From JAVVUJ01 sp964461765 (lineage in GTDB: Bacteria > Bacillota > Clostridia > Peptostreptococcales > Anaerovoracaceae): a stretch of DNA of 64,000 nt. Positions 28,350 through 37,535 of the stretch are shown here, piece after piece. Numbering within the stretch: position 1 is the stretch's first letter; every line of letters begins with the position of its first letter. The DNA is taken from assembly GCA_964461765.1 (NCBI GenBank), contig CAYWVS010000005.1, positions 1-64,000 on the forward strand, in the 5' to 3' direction. A model generated the notes under the pieces. The model was not told where the DNA came from. It saw only the letters and a list, made by a program, of their open reading frames with translations, and did not search any database. The position numbers and the translations under genes were made by a program.

Positions 28350-28946
28350 CTAGGTAGAAATTTTTTTTAAATATGTAATGGGGCCTTGCAGATTAGAAAC
28401 CTTTATCACATTGCTTAAAGACAGTAAATCGATTTCCATATCTCGTTCTAACCAATACCGTAGGATACCTAACTGACCGTTAGTTATGTATTCCAAAATA
28501 TACTCAATTTCCGTATTTTTGTTTGAAATTTCTAATTTTAAAACGCTTTTTAGATTTTTTTTGACTTCAGATTTCACCTTTTTAATAAAGTTTGTTTCGT
28601 TATCCTTTCCAAGCAAAACCCTGAGAGTTTCCTTATTTTCACTTAGGAACTCAATCATTGTAATAACAGAAATCTCTTCATATTCCTTTAAAAGTTGAAC
28701 CATGATATATCGAATCTTATGGATCATTTCGGAGTAAAATTCATTTTCGATCTGCTCCAGTAAATCATAGATGTCCATGTAGTAGGCATAGAAGGTACCC
28801 CTGTTGATTTTGGCAAGGTTGGAAATTTCTCTGATGGTGATTTTTGTAATAGGTTTTTCATTATATAATTGCATAAAAGCATCTTTGATTTTTCTTTTAG
28901 TCTCTATAACTTTTATTGATTGTTGAGTTGTGTTCACTGTATTCAT
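28350..28946 (-). CDS. TetR/AcrR-family regulator
   Basis: A dimeric repressor of 198 residues. The N-terminal helix-turn-helix covers about 16-60 (KDAFMQLYNEKPITKITIREI, NRGTFYAYY in the recognition helix) and a TetR_C-like all-helical ligand domain follows. It is divergent from the ABC/HlyD drug-efflux operon at 29409 across a 462-bp gap, so that operon is its probable target. A 12-bp inverted repeat (ACAAC-AA-GTTGT at 29255-29266) in the gap is a possible operator. Confidence 0.85.
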   Translation of the reverse strand: MNTVNTTQQSIKVIETKRKIKDAFMQLYNEKPITKITIREISNLAKINRGTFYAYYMDIYDLLEQIENEFYSEMIHKIRYIMVQLLKEYEEISVITMIEFLSENKETLRVLLGKDNETNFIKKVKSEVKKNLKSVLKLEISNKNTEIEYILEYITNGQLGILRYWLERDMEIDLLSLSNVIKVSNLQGPITYLKKIST

Positions 28947-29024
28947 AATAACCTACCTTTATCTTAAACTTAGTGTAACGGAAGATAAAATTATTAATTA
29001 ATGAATGCAAAATGCTTATACTCC

Positions 29025-29169
29025 CTATAAGTTTCTTTTTAAGTAAACTTTATCCTTTAATTGAACTCCGTGTTCAAAAATAGGTTCATTGTAGTTCTCC
29101 ACGAAATAGTTTTCTAAACCATGTGAAATCACAAAGCCGCTTTTTTTTTATAATTTTCACTACAATCAT
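29025..29169 (-). pseudogene. Small ORF interrupted at a run of nine A (frameshift or slippage)
   Basis: A minus-strand ATG (29169) has a good GGAGG nine bases upstream. The frame reads about ten codons to a run of nine A, after which it soon stops. Losing one A at the run gives a clean frame of about 47 residues (middle: ISHGLENYFVENYNEPIF) to a stop at 29025. It may be a small gene with polymerase slippage, a fresh pseudogene or a sequencing error. No family recognised. It lies 79 bp before the TetR gene. The rest of the gap 28947-29408 holds only the signals listed separately. Confidence 0.4.
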
Positions 29170-29336
29170 AAGTTAATACCTCCCAAAATCTAATGAACAA
29201 TTTTACTGAATTTGTTGATTTTAATCTATAGGAAAATGCAATATAATATCTTTAACAACAAGTTGTCGGATTAGATTTCAGTATAGACTGTATTTTAGAA
29301 AATTACAAGTTGATATTTAGGGAGTTACCGGATAAC

Positions 29337-29365
29337 TTGACTGCTTTAAAAAATTAAAATAGATA
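29337..29365 (+). promoter_or_regulatory. Possible promoter of the ABC/HlyD operon
   Basis: TTGACT (29337-29342), 17 bp, TAGATA (29360-29365), about 44 bp before the ATPase start. The -10 is poor, which would suit a regulated gene. Confidence 0.35.
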
Positions 29366-29408
29366 AGGTATTATAAGCAGTAAATATTTCGGACATAGGG
29401 TAAATAAA

Positions 29409-30170
29409 ATGGATGAAATGGCAAACCTCAGCACTGAAGCCTCAGAAAACCCCGTGGTGCTTCACAACGTAAATAAATATTTTGGAAAGAACCAAGTCTT
29501 AAAGGACGTTTCCTTTTGTGTGCAGAAGGGTTGCATCTTTGGACTGTTGGGCCCCTCCGGGTGTGGAAAAACTACCACCGTAAAAATTATGGGCGGGATT
29601 TCTGAAGCCACTTCGGGAGAAGCTTTTATTTTGGGAAAGAAGATGCCCCGGTTAGAGCTGATGAGCGGAATTGGTTATATGGCACAGTCGGACGCTCTCT
29701 ATATGGCTCTGTCCGCAGAGGAAAATTTACATTTCTTTGCAGCCCTTTACGGAATGAATAAAAAAGAAATAGCAAACCGCGTGGAAGAAGTGATGAATCT
29801 GGTGAATTTAAGAGACCATTTGAAAAAATCAGTGGGTGCTTATTCCGGCGGCATGAAAAGGCGGCTGTCCCTTGCCATGGCATTACTGCACGACCCGGAA
29901 ATTCTCATTTTAGACGAACCTACCGTTGGTATCGATCCCTTGCTGAGAAAAACGATATGGGATGAACTGTACAATCTGGCTGAGCAAGGGAAAACCATCC
30001 TAGTGACCACTCACGTTATGGATGAGGCTGAAAAATGTCATCAGCTGACCATGATGAGGGAAGGCAGGCTCATTGCTCAGGGAACACCCAAGGAGCTGCA
30101 AAGTGCTATCGGCGTGGATACCATAGAAGATGCCTTTTTGTTTTACGGAGGGAAAAGCTATGAAAGTTAG
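29409..30170 (+). CDS. ABC transporter ATP-binding protein (drug-efflux type)
   Basis: An ATPase of 253 residues with Walker A GPSGCGKTTT, signature YSGGMKRRLS, Walker B EILILDEPTVGIDP and the switch His in TTHVMDE. It resembles DrrA/CcmA-type subunits. It is the first gene of a three-gene operon (ATPase, ABC-2 permease, HlyD-like adaptor), a common layout for efflux of amphiphilic compounds. The end overlaps the permease start by 11 bp. Confidence 0.9.
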   Translation: MDEMANLSTEASENPVVLHNVNKYFGKNQVLKDVSFCVQKGCIFGLLGPSGCGKTTTVKIMGGISEATSGEAFILGKKMPRLELMSGIGYMAQSDALYMALSAEENLHFFAALYGMNKKEIANRVEEVMNLVNLRDHLKKSVGAYSGGMKRRLSLAMALLHDPEILILDEPTVGIDPLLRKTIWDELYNLAEQGKTILVTTHVMDEAEKCHQLTMMREGRLIAQGTPKELQSAIGVDTIEDAFLFYGGKSYES

Positions 30171-31176
30171 AGCCATGGTGGGCAGATTGTTGAACCAAAT
30201 GAGAAGGGATAAGCGAACCTTAGCTTTGATTTTTGTAGCGCCTATGTTCTTACTGGCCATTATTTATCTCATTTTATCGGATGCTCCCTTAGATTTGAGA
30301 GTGGCTGTCATCAATGCACCGGAAGCCTATGTAGATAGGCTCTATGAAAACAATGTGACGGCTGTACGTATGAGTGAGACGGAAGCTATGGAAGCCCTTG
30401 AGATAGGGGAAGTAAATGCTACGATTAACATCATAAGCGGAAAATCTTACGTAGAAATGGATGGAAGCAAATCAAACAAAACCAACGCCCTTTTGATGGC
30501 ATTGGAGGCTTCTAAAGGTACTCCCAGGACTCCCGGAGCTGACATGCAGACGGAAGTTCGCTATATTTACGGAGCTGAGGACTTATCCACCTTTGATAAT
30601 TTTGGATCCATTTTAATCGGATTTATCGTGTTCTTTTTCGTCTTTCTCATCGCCGGAATTTCTTTTCTCCAAGAGAGGACTACTGGTACTTTGGAAAAGC
30701 TTTTATCCACCCCCATTCGTAGGTGGGAAATCGTAGTAGGTTATACTCTGGGGTTTGGCTTGATTGCCTTGATTCAATCTGCACTGATTGCAATATTTGT
30801 AGTTTATCTGCTAGATGTCATGATGGTGGGCTCCATAATTTGGGTTTTGCTGATCACCATGTTATCCGCTGTAACGGCTTTAACTCTTTCCATCCTGTTA
30901 TCCACGGCGGCTGCCAATGAATTTCAGATGATACAGTTTATCCCAATTGTGGTGGTACCTCAAGTGTTTTTCGCAGGGTTGTTTGACTTGACATACCCTT
31001 GGACTTTGATCGGAAAATTCATGCCTCTTTATTACGTGGGGGATGCCTTGAGCAAAGTCATGATCAAGGGCTTGGGATTTGAGGAAATCGCCTTTGATGT
31101 GGCCATATTGCTTGGCTTTACTCTTTCGTTTATGGTGATTAATACACTTTTGTTGAAAAAACATAGGAAAATATAG
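30160..31176 (+). CDS. ABC-2 type permease (drug-efflux type)
   Basis: A membrane subunit of 338 residues. It has one N-terminal helix (about 25-45), a large extracytoplasmic loop (50-150), then five helices that include the ABC-2 motif region (ERTTGTLEKLLSTPIRRWEI). This is the ABC2_membrane_3 layout. ATG 30160 with GGAGGG upstream is preferred to the in-frame ATG at 30130. It works with the ATPase before it and the HlyD protein after it. Confidence 0.87.
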   Translation: MKVRAMVGRLLNQMRRDKRTLALIFVAPMFLLAIIYLILSDAPLDLRVAVINAPEAYVDRLYENNVTAVRMSETEAMEALEIGEVNATINIISGKSYVEMDGSKSNKTNALLMALEASKGTPRTPGADMQTEVRYIYGAEDLSTFDNFGSILIGFIVFFFVFLIAGISFLQERTTGTLEKLLSTPIRRWEIVVGYTLGFGLIALIQSALIAIFVVYLLDVMMVGSIIWVLLITMLSAVTALTLSILLSTAAANEFQMIQFIPIVVVPQVFFAGLFDLTYPWTLIGKFMPLYYVGDALSKVMIKGLGFEEIAFDVAILLGFTLSFMVINTLLLKKHRKI

Positions 31177-31190
31177 ATTGGAGGAAGAGT

Positions 31191-32258
31191 ATGTATGATA
31201 AAATAACGCCAAAATTAAAGAAGGTTTTGATTTTAATAGTGGTATTGAGTGTGATTGGTTTCGGGTATTCTTATGTTTCCAATCGTACGGATAACAACCG
31301 ATACATCGGACTGGTTGAAGCTCCCGTGATTTCTCACAAAACGGAAGTACCGGGAAAGCTTCTGGAAGTAAGGGTTTCTTTGGGGGAAAGGGTGAAAGAA
31401 GGTCAGGTAATTGCCGTAATCGACAGCACAGATCAGGAGTATACCATGGCTCAAATGAAAAATACCTTGGAGAAAGCTCGAGTTTCCTTGGCCAATTCAC
31501 AAGTGGGAAATGCCAACAGCACCGCACAGAGCAATTTGACCATTGCCAATGCCAACTTAAAAAGTGCTTTGGAGGCCTCCGCCAAAGCCACAGAAGATTA
31601 CCAAAACGCCTTGGTGCTATTTCAAGAGGGAGCTATTGCTAAAAACGCATTGGATAACGCAAAATTGGCAGCAGATACGGCCACCAATGCTGTGGAAGCG
31701 GCCAGAGGAGCGGTAAATGTGGCTTCCAATCCTACCAATTCTAAAGCTTTAGCCTTAGATATCTCCAATTTGGAAATACAGATTCAGCAAATGGAAGAAA
31801 ACCTGGAGAAATATAAGGTGGTTGCACAATGTGATGGCACGGTGATCAGTAAGAATTACTTTGCAGGGGATATGGTGAACCCGGGAGTAAATATAGCAGA
31901 TATTTCCTCTGAAACGGAGAAGTACTTCGTATTTTATGTAAGCAAGGATAAGATTTCTAGTCTAAACTATGAGGATGAAGTTATGGTAATTCAAAGGGGT
32001 GAAAATAGTAAAGATAATGAAAAAAATAAAAATAATAAGAGCAATGAAGCAGGGGAAGAAAATAAAGATAATCAAGTGGGATCAGGAAATAGGGAATATA
32101 AAGGAAAAATCAAATACATTGATGTGAAAAGTCAATACACACCCAAGGATTTTCAGACTGCCGCAAATAAGAATCAAGAAAGCTTTAAAATAAAAGTTTT
32201 GTTGGAGCCGGGCAGCCCGTTAAAACCCGGGGAAGAGGCTGAAATCACCATTATTTAA
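31191..32258 (+). CDS. HlyD-family adaptor (membrane fusion protein)
   Basis: A periplasmic-adaptor-like protein of 355 residues: an N-terminal membrane anchor (about 10-30), a biotinyl-lipoyl fold (VPGKLLEVRVSLGERVKEGQ), a coiled-coil hairpin rich in Ala, Asn and Lys (about 85-215) and a beta-barrel. An unusual Lys/Asn/Glu-rich insert (about 265-295) interrupts the barrel. In Gram-positive bacteria such proteins link ABC pumps to the outside. Last gene of the operon; its stop overlaps the convergent deacetylase by eight bases. Confidence 0.87.
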   Translation: MYDKITPKLKKVLILIVVLSVIGFGYSYVSNRTDNNRYIGLVEAPVISHKTEVPGKLLEVRVSLGERVKEGQVIAVIDSTDQEYTMAQMKNTLEKARVSLANSQVGNANSTAQSNLTIANANLKSALEASAKATEDYQNALVLFQEGAIAKNALDNAKLAADTATNAVEAARGAVNVASNPTNSKALALDISNLEIQIQQMEENLEKYKVVAQCDGTVISKNYFAGDMVNPGVNIADISSETEKYFVFYVSKDKISSLNYEDEVMVIQRGENSKDNEKNKNNKSNEAGEENKDNQVGSGNREYKGKIKYIDVKSQYTPKDFQTAANKNQESFKIKVLLEPGSPLKPGEEAEITII

Positions 32259-33162
32259 ACTTTTGGAAAAATTCTTCACTGGACATATGTAAGGGTCTGA
32301 GATATCTCTTCATTTTATATAGGGATCTGGGATCACGAGTTACATAATTAATCCCTTTTTCGCAACCTAAGGTGGCGGAAAACCCCAATTCTTCTATGGC
32401 GGCCTCTGTATTTTTACTTAAAAAACCAAAGGGAAAAACAAAGGTGGTGGGGTAGGTACCGGTCATTTGCCAAATGCGTTCTTGCAGACCACCCACATCC
32501 TCGGCCAAAACCTTTTTATAATCCTCCAGACTTTCTCCCGGCTTTTGGGAAGCACCTTTACGCCCCTTGTCACTGGTGTGCATGTTGTAGGTGTGATTCT
32601 GAATTTCTATGAGACCGGATCCAATCATTTCATTAATCTGATCCCAAGTAACGTGAGTGTAAGCAGGGTTGTTCTCGTCAATCAAGCTAAATTTATCGGT
32701 CATTGCACCGATGATGGAAATAACAGCTTTCATATTTCGTTCTTTTAGCAAAGGGTAAGCGTATTCATAATTGTTATAATAACCGTCGTCAAAGGTCAAA
32801 AGGATGGGCTTTTTAGGCAAGTCCCCTTTATTTTGCACGTAATCGATGAGGTCTTTCATTAGAATAGTGGTGTAGCCCTCTTTTGCCAAATAGTCCAAGT
32901 CTTTTCTAAAGGTTTGGGGATGAATGTAGTAGTTTGTCTGAAGCTTAGGATCTTTGATTAAACCGTGATACATGATGATGGGTAAAGGAACTCCGTCAGG
33001 AACAGGATTCACGTTGGTTTTTTCCGATGGAGGTAAAAGAATAGTTTGCAGGATCGCCAATATGGTAAACGCAAAAAATACAAAAATAATCAGTGCAAGA
33101 AAATATAAGTTCCTTTTTTTATTTAATATTCTACTCAATTTATTTCTCCTTTTTACAAACAT
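32251..33162 (-). CDS. Polysaccharide deacetylase (membrane anchored)
   Basis: A carbohydrate esterase family 4 enzyme of 303 residues. It has a membrane anchor at about 19-41 and a NodB domain with the catalytic Asp pair in LLTFDDGY (123-128) and the metal His residues in NHTYNMH. It would remove acetyl groups from wall or capsule polysaccharide outside the cell; the overall pattern is closer to the PgaB/IcaB type. Single gene on the minus strand. Confidence 0.88.
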   Translation of the reverse strand: MFVKRRNKLSRILNKKRNLYFLALIIFVFFAFTILAILQTILLPPSEKTNVNPVPDGVPLPIIMYHGLIKDPKLQTNYYIHPQTFRKDLDYLAKEGYTTILMKDLIDYVQNKGDLPKKPILLTFDDGYYNNYEYAYPLLKERNMKAVISIIGAMTDKFSLIDENNPAYTHVTWDQINEMIGSGLIEIQNHTYNMHTSDKGRKGASQKPGESLEDYKKVLAEDVGGLQERIWQMTGTYPTTFVFPFGFLSKNTEAAIEELGFSATLGCEKGINYVTRDPRSLYKMKRYLRPLHMSSEEFFQKFK

Positions 33163-33424
33163 GTATTTCAGAAATATTTTAGCTGACCCCGTTCCTTTGA
33201 TCAGGAAATTGATGGGATAACCTTATTACACTTTATGTGTTTTTGAGGGAAATATGAGTGAAATATTTTGTTGGGGTGGTTTTAAAGTTTTATTGACCCT
33301 TGATGAATTTATGCCTAATTCTAATTTTGATGGAATACGGAAAATGAATGTCATTGATTGGCTTATACGTAAATGAAAAATATTAATACTTACTTACTTT
33401 TTGTTGATAGCATACAAAAAGTCC

Positions 33425-33453
33425 TTGCACTATTTGTAATTCTATATTATAAA
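33425..33453 (+). promoter_or_regulatory. Promoter remaining in front of the broken ATPase gene
   Basis: TTGCAC (33425-33430), 17 bp, TATAAA (33448-33453). It lies in the 342-bp gap 33163-33504, in which nothing else is seen. Confidence 0.45.
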
Positions 33454-33504
33454 TTATGATATATTAACTCTGGCAAGTTAAGAGGGTAAAGGGGAGAGGT
33501 TACT

Positions 33505-33705
33505 ATGTATAGAACTGCAATGGAACAGTTACATGTATGGAAGGCGAAAAAGAATAAAAAACCGCTGATTATTCGAGGTGCAAGGCAGGTAGGTAAGACA
33601 TGGCTCATGAGGGAGTTTGGTGGAACCCAATACGAAAAAACAGTATATGTCAGCTTTGACAACAATCGCCGCATGCAAGCAAATAATCATCTCATGTTCC
33701 TTTAG
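33505..33705 (+). pseudogene. N-terminal fragment of an AAA_14/DUF4143-type ATPase
   Basis: The first 57 or so codons match the start of this ATPase family (AMEQLHVWKAKKNKKPLII, Walker A RGARQVGKTW, YVSFDNN). The frame then runs into unrelated sequence and stops at 33705, where a full protein would have about 400 residues. A promoter and a GGAGAGG ribosome site survive, so the loss looks recent. The remainder is absent, replaced by the end of the sigma-54 activator gene. Confidence 0.8.
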
Positions 33706-33762
33706 TTGTATTTTGAAAGACAATGAGGACAATATGGCAGTACCTGTCAGGAGGATTTAAAC

Positions 33763-35133
33763 TTAGAATTTACCTTTTATATATTTCTGAATCAAAGTAT
33801 TTGCCTTTGTTTGAGGAATGGAAAGAAGCTCGGCAACTTTTCGGGAGGACTTGCCTTTTTCGTAGGCTTGACGGACTAAATAGGCTTCATAATCACTCAT
33901 CTTATCTCTAAAAGAACGATATTCAGCTGAAGTATATCGTTCCTCGGAGTCGGTAATGCCAAAGATGGACTTTGGAATTTGCCCGATATCAAGTAACATG
34001 GTGTCTGAAGTGACCACCATTCTTTCTACAATGTGACGTAGCTCCCTTACGTTTCCATTCCACTCGTAATTTGCGAGAACCTCCATAGCTCTATCGGTGA
34101 TTTGACGAGTAAGACCATATTTTTGAGAGGCTTCGTTTAAAAAGTGGTAAGTAAGTGCAGGGATATCTTCCGGTCGCCTCTTCAAAGGAGGAATATAGAT
34201 TTCCGTAACATTTAAGCGATAAAATAAATCTTCTCTAAAATGACCAGTGTTTACTAAATCTTGCAAATTTTTATTAGTAGCAGCTATGATTTTTACATCC
34301 ACTTTAATGGACTCTGTACCACCCACAGGAAAAAACTCTTTTTCTTGGCATACATGGAGAATTTTCGCTTGGGCTGAAAGGGAGAGCTCAGAGATTTCAT
34401 CAAGCAAGATGGAGCCCCCGTTTACTTTTTCTAAAAAACCGCTCTTTCCTTTGAGGGAAGCACCGGTAAAGGAGCCCGGAGCATAGCCAAAAAGTTCGGA
34501 TTCCAATAACTCAGAAGGTAAGCTGGCACAGTTCAAGGAAATGAAGGGTTTATGACATCTAGGACTCATGGCATGCATATGTTTGGCTAAAAGTGTTTTT
34601 CCTACACCTGTTTTCCCGGTAATAATGCAAGTTGCATCAATTGCACTGATTCGTTTTGCTAAAGCAAGAACATCTTCCATTGCTTTGCTTTTAAAGACCA
34701 AATCCCTCCGTTCATCAGGAAAGGGAGAAGGGGTTAATTCTCGGATGGTGTTATTATAAAAATCCATTTCGTTGATTTCATCTCGTACATTCATTACCAC
34801 GTATTCTATATTATCATTTTCATCAAGAATAGGTACGGCAATGCTAGTTACTTCTATACCATTAAATAGTTTTTGCCGAGCAACATACGTTTTCTTATCC
34901 TTATACATGGAAGAAAGGAATGATAAATCCCACCACTTTTCCGCTTCAAAATCTTGAGAGGTCTTTCCGATCATGTCCTCCGGATTGCAACCATAATGTC
35001 TGGCGCAAGCTTTATTTACATAAATCAACTTATAATTGTTATCTACCAAATATATTTCATCGTACATATTATCGATAATATTAAAAAAAGTAGGAAAATC
35101 CATTCCATAAATAGTGTTGAAATTTTTTTTCAT
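33763..35133 (-). CDS. PAS-domain sigma-54-dependent transcriptional activator
   Basis: An enhancer-binding protein of 456 residues: an N-terminal PAS sensor (about 20-125), an AAA+ core (about 145-385) with Walker A GKTGVGKT (173-180), the sigma-54 contact loop GSFTGA (220-225) and Walker B SILLDE, and a C-terminal TyrR/Fis-like helix-turn-helix (about 424-456; SSRKVAELLSIPQTKANTL). There is no receiver domain, so a small molecule sensed by PAS is the likely input. It is divergent from the BKACE operon, which has a matching -24/-12 promoter. Confidence 0.93.
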   Translation of the reverse strand: MKKNFNTIYGMDFPTFFNIIDNMYDEIYLVDNNYKLIYVNKACARHYGCNPEDMIGKTSQDFEAEKWWDLSFLSSMYKDKKTYVARQKLFNGIEVTSIAVPILDENDNIEYVVMNVRDEINEMDFYNNTIRELTPSPFPDERRDLVFKSKAMEDVLALAKRISAIDATCIITGKTGVGKTLLAKHMHAMSPRCHKPFISLNCASLPSELLESELFGYAPGSFTGASLKGKSGFLEKVNGGSILLDEISELSLSAQAKILHVCQEKEFFPVGGTESIKVDVKIIAATNKNLQDLVNTGHFREDLFYRLNVTEIYIPPLKRRPEDIPALTYHFLNEASQKYGLTRQITDRAMEVLANYEWNGNVRELRHIVERMVVTSDTMLLDIGQIPKSIFGITDSEERYTSAEYRSFRDKMSDYEAYLVRQAYEKGKSSRKVAELLSIPQTKANTLIQKYIKGKF

Positions 35134-35308
35134 GAAAGCAGCCTCCTATCTTTTAAAGAGCACATTGTTGTCACTTACAATTAAAACGATAAAATTACTT
35201 AAAAATATTAAAGTAATTTTATCATATCTTTTTAAATGAATATATAAATCATGAGCAAATTTATGTATAAAACTTAAAAAAATGAGTGAAAATTCAAAAA
35301 TCTTATTC

Positions 35309-35338
35309 TGATATTGAGGGAAAAGTCACTCAATATCA
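35309..35338. promoter_or_regulatory. Inverted repeat, likely upstream activator site
   Basis: TGATATTGAG (35309-35318) and its exact complement CTCAATATCA (35329-35338) lie about 110-140 bp before the -24/-12 promoter, the usual distance for an enhancer. The T-rich flank after it also fits a terminator, but no gene ends here on the plus strand. Confidence 0.55.
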
Positions 35339-35393
35339 AGTTTTTATTTTTGAATTTATTTTAAAATAAACTTAATTTCAAATAAAAAATCCT

Positions 35394-35405
35394 TTTGATA
35401 TCAAA
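35394..35405. promoter_or_regulatory. 12-bp palindrome, possible second activator site
   Basis: TTTGATATCAAA is a perfect palindrome that shares TGATAT with the inverted repeat at 35309. It lies 44 bp before the -24 element. The remaining parts of the 445-bp gap 35134-35578 are AT-rich. Confidence 0.4.
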
Positions 35406-35448
35406 TAATCAAACTAAAAAAAGATAATTTGCGGAATAATTATAAAAT

Positions 35449-35464
35449 TGGTTTGAAATTTGCA
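35449..35464 (+). promoter_or_regulatory. Sigma-54 (-24/-12) promoter of the BKACE operon
   Basis: TGG at 35449-35451 and TTGCA at 35460-35464 put GG and GC exactly 12 bp apart, as RpoN requires. Transcription would begin near 35475, about 100 bases before the first gene. The adjacent sigma-54 activator supports it. Confidence 0.75.
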
Positions 35465-35578
35465 ACTATTGATTTACCAAGTAGAAGGTGAGTGAAGCAA
35501 ATTAAATAAAAGTGAAAAATCATCCAGTTTAATCGGCAACACTTCATACTGAATGAAATAAGGAGGTACAAACAAATT

Positions 35579-36487
35579 ATGAATTTAAAAAAGAAGGTAG
35601 TATTGACCTGTGCGCTCACAGGGTCGGGAGACTCACATTTAAAACATCCTAACATACCTAAGTCACCTGAAGAAATTGCGGCAGCGGCAGTAGAAGCCAC
35701 AAAAGCGGGAGCATCTATCATCCACATGCATGTGAGAGACCCTAAAACCGGCACGCCTTGTAGAGAGCTAAAGTATTATGAGGAAACGGTTCGTCTAATT
35801 AGAGAATCAGATGTTGACGTTTGTATCAATATCACCACGGGAATGGGAGGAGATTGGACACCGCATCCTGAAAACCCTGCTATGCCCGGACCCGGAACAG
35901 ATATGATACCGCCCAAGGAAAGAATGGAGCATATTCTAAAATGCAGACCTGAAATCTGTACTTTGGATTGTGGAACCATCAACTGGGGACAGAACTTGCT
36001 CTATATTGCAACCTATAATCAGTTGAGGGAATCTGCGGAGCTCATAAAAGGCTCTGGGGTTACGCCGGAAGTGGAAGCATTTGATTTTGGGTTCGTATGG
36101 CAAGCCAAGGATTTGATCAAAGAAGGGTTATTACCTGATAATACCCTTTTCCAACTCTGCATGGGCATTCCTTACGGTACTGAGATTACACCCCTTTCCT
36201 TTTGTGCAATGAAGGATTTAGTGCCTAACGGATATGAGTGGGGTGCTTTTGGTATCGGAAGAGATGAATTTCCTATGGTGGCTTTGACGTATCTCATGGG
36301 TGGAAACGTGAGAGTAGGATTAGAGGACAACATATATATTGCTAAAGGTGAATTCGCTTCCAATGGGCAATTAGTGGAAAAGGCAGTGAGTATTGTCAAT
36401 TCCTTGGGGGGAGAGATTATGACACCGCAAGAAGCAAGAGATTCTTTAAAATTGGTAAAACAACCTATGAAAGGGAAATCTGTATGA
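35579..36487 (+). CDS. BKACE-family beta-keto acid cleavage enzyme
   Basis: A TIM-barrel zinc enzyme of 302 residues, of the family first known from 3-keto-5-aminohexanoate cleavage (DUF849). It transfers the end of a beta-keto acid onto acetyl-CoA, giving acetoacetate and a new acyl-CoA. Metal ligands H49 and H51 lie in IIHMHVRD, and the conserved Glu lies in VRVGLEDN. Family members act on 3-keto-5-aminohexanoate, dehydrocarnitine and others, and the pocket cannot be read by eye. A BCCT transporter in the same operon favours a quaternary amine such as dehydrocarnitine (inference). Confidence 0.88.
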   Translation: MNLKKKVVLTCALTGSGDSHLKHPNIPKSPEEIAAAAVEATKAGASIIHMHVRDPKTGTPCRELKYYEETVRLIRESDVDVCINITTGMGGDWTPHPENPAMPGPGTDMIPPKERMEHILKCRPEICTLDCGTINWGQNLLYIATYNQLRESAELIKGSGVTPEVEAFDFGFVWQAKDLIKEGLLPDNTLFQLCMGIPYGTEITPLSFCAMKDLVPNGYEWGAFGIGRDEFPMVALTYLMGGNVRVGLEDNIYIAKGEFASNGQLVEKAVSIVNSLGGEIMTPQEARDSLKLVKQPMKGKSV

Positions 36488-37506
36488 GAATCGTATTATT
36501 AGGTGCAGGAGCTATGGGAACCATAATCGGAGCATTGCTTACAGAAGGCGGTTATGATGTGGAACTTGTAGACAATTACAAGGAGCATGTGATGGCACTC
36601 CGTGCAAAGGGAGCAAAAATTATAGGGGGAATAGAAAAAACCATACCGGTCAAAGCTATTTTCCCCAATGAAGTTAGCGGTACATACGACTTAGTGATAT
36701 CTCTCACAAAACATGATGCCATCGAGGAATCCTTAAAAGAAATAAAGCCATTTACCCATGAAAGCACTGTGATTTTAACGTTACAAAACGGAATGCCAGA
36801 AGAAAAATCAAAAAAAATATTTCCCGAAAAAAATCTTATGGGGGGAGGCATGGAATTCAGTGGTACTTTCATAGAGCCTGGGGTTTCTAAATTGGCTTCG
36901 GCAGCATCCACTTTAGGGATTTCTTTTGGCAGTTATCTAGGACCGATTACAGAGAAGGTAATAGAAGTTAAAGAAGTGTTGAAAAGTGCAGGAAGCGTGG
37001 AAGTGACGGATAATTTAAGAGGTGTTCGTTGGACGAAGCTGACGGATAATTCATGCTTCAGTGGATTACAGACAGCCTTAGGATGTACAGTGGGGGATAT
37101 CTTGGACGATGATTTTGCTATGGATTGCATTGCATATAATGGTATGGAGTGTGCAAAAATCATTCAATCCTTAGGGATAACTCCCGTAGAAGCTTTTGCG
37201 TTGCTTCCTACTCCGGAGAGGGTATGCTTTAATTCAAAAGAAGAACGTGAAAAAGTAAAAGCTTATTGGAAGGAAGTCTATACACCTTACAGGGCGCAGA
37301 TAGCCAGCATGTTGCAAGATATTCGCAAAGGGAAAAAATGTGAAATCAACAATATAAACGGTGAAACCGTAAGAATTGCAAAACAAGTAGGTGTTGCCAC
37401 ACCCTTTAATGAGAAAATCGTTGAATTAGTGACTAAGTTACAAAATAATGAACTTTCACTGGAAAACGCTTGGAACAATTTAAAAGAATTCAAAAAATTG
37501 ATGTAA
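36484..37506 (+). CDS. Ketopantoate-reductase-like dehydrogenase
   Basis: An NAD(P)-dependent dehydrogenase of the ApbA/PanE fold, 340 residues. The nucleotide loop is GAGAMG (8-13) and the LQNGM motif is kept. The catalytic Lys is K185 in RWTKLTDN, followed by N189, but the second substrate Asn of true PanE is Ser193. This suggests another 2- or 3-hydroxy acid as substrate. Its ATG overlaps the BKACE stop (ATGA). A likely job is oxidation of a hydroxy acid to the keto acid that BKACE cleaves, or the reverse. Confidence 0.82.
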   Translation: MRIVLLGAGAMGTIIGALLTEGGYDVELVDNYKEHVMALRAKGAKIIGGIEKTIPVKAIFPNEVSGTYDLVISLTKHDAIEESLKEIKPFTHESTVILTLQNGMPEEKSKKIFPEKNLMGGGMEFSGTFIEPGVSKLASAASTLGISFGSYLGPITEKVIEVKEVLKSAGSVEVTDNLRGVRWTKLTDNSCFSGLQTALGCTVGDILDDDFAMDCIAYNGMECAKIIQSLGITPVEAFALLPTPERVCFNSKEEREKVKAYWKEVYTPYRAQIASMLQDIRKGKKCEINNINGETVRIAKQVGVATPFNEKIVELVTKLQNNELSLENAWNNLKEFKKLM

Positions 37507-37535
37507 TATAAAAGGATGTAGAAAGGAGAATTGTC

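Noticed and set aside
29255..29266. ACAAC-AA-GTTGT as the certain TetR operator
   Set aside because: Short inverted repeats are frequent in AT-rich spacers, so it is only mentioned as a possibility under the TetR gene.
35309..35350. Inverted repeat read as a terminator
   Set aside because: The stem and T-rich flank fit, but no gene ends before it on the plus strand, and the position suits an enhancer site of the sigma-54 activator. Not fully excluded.
36484..37506. Second PanE
   Set aside because: One of the two substrate Asn residues is Ser193, and the partners are BKACE and BCCT genes, so a different hydroxy acid is more likely.
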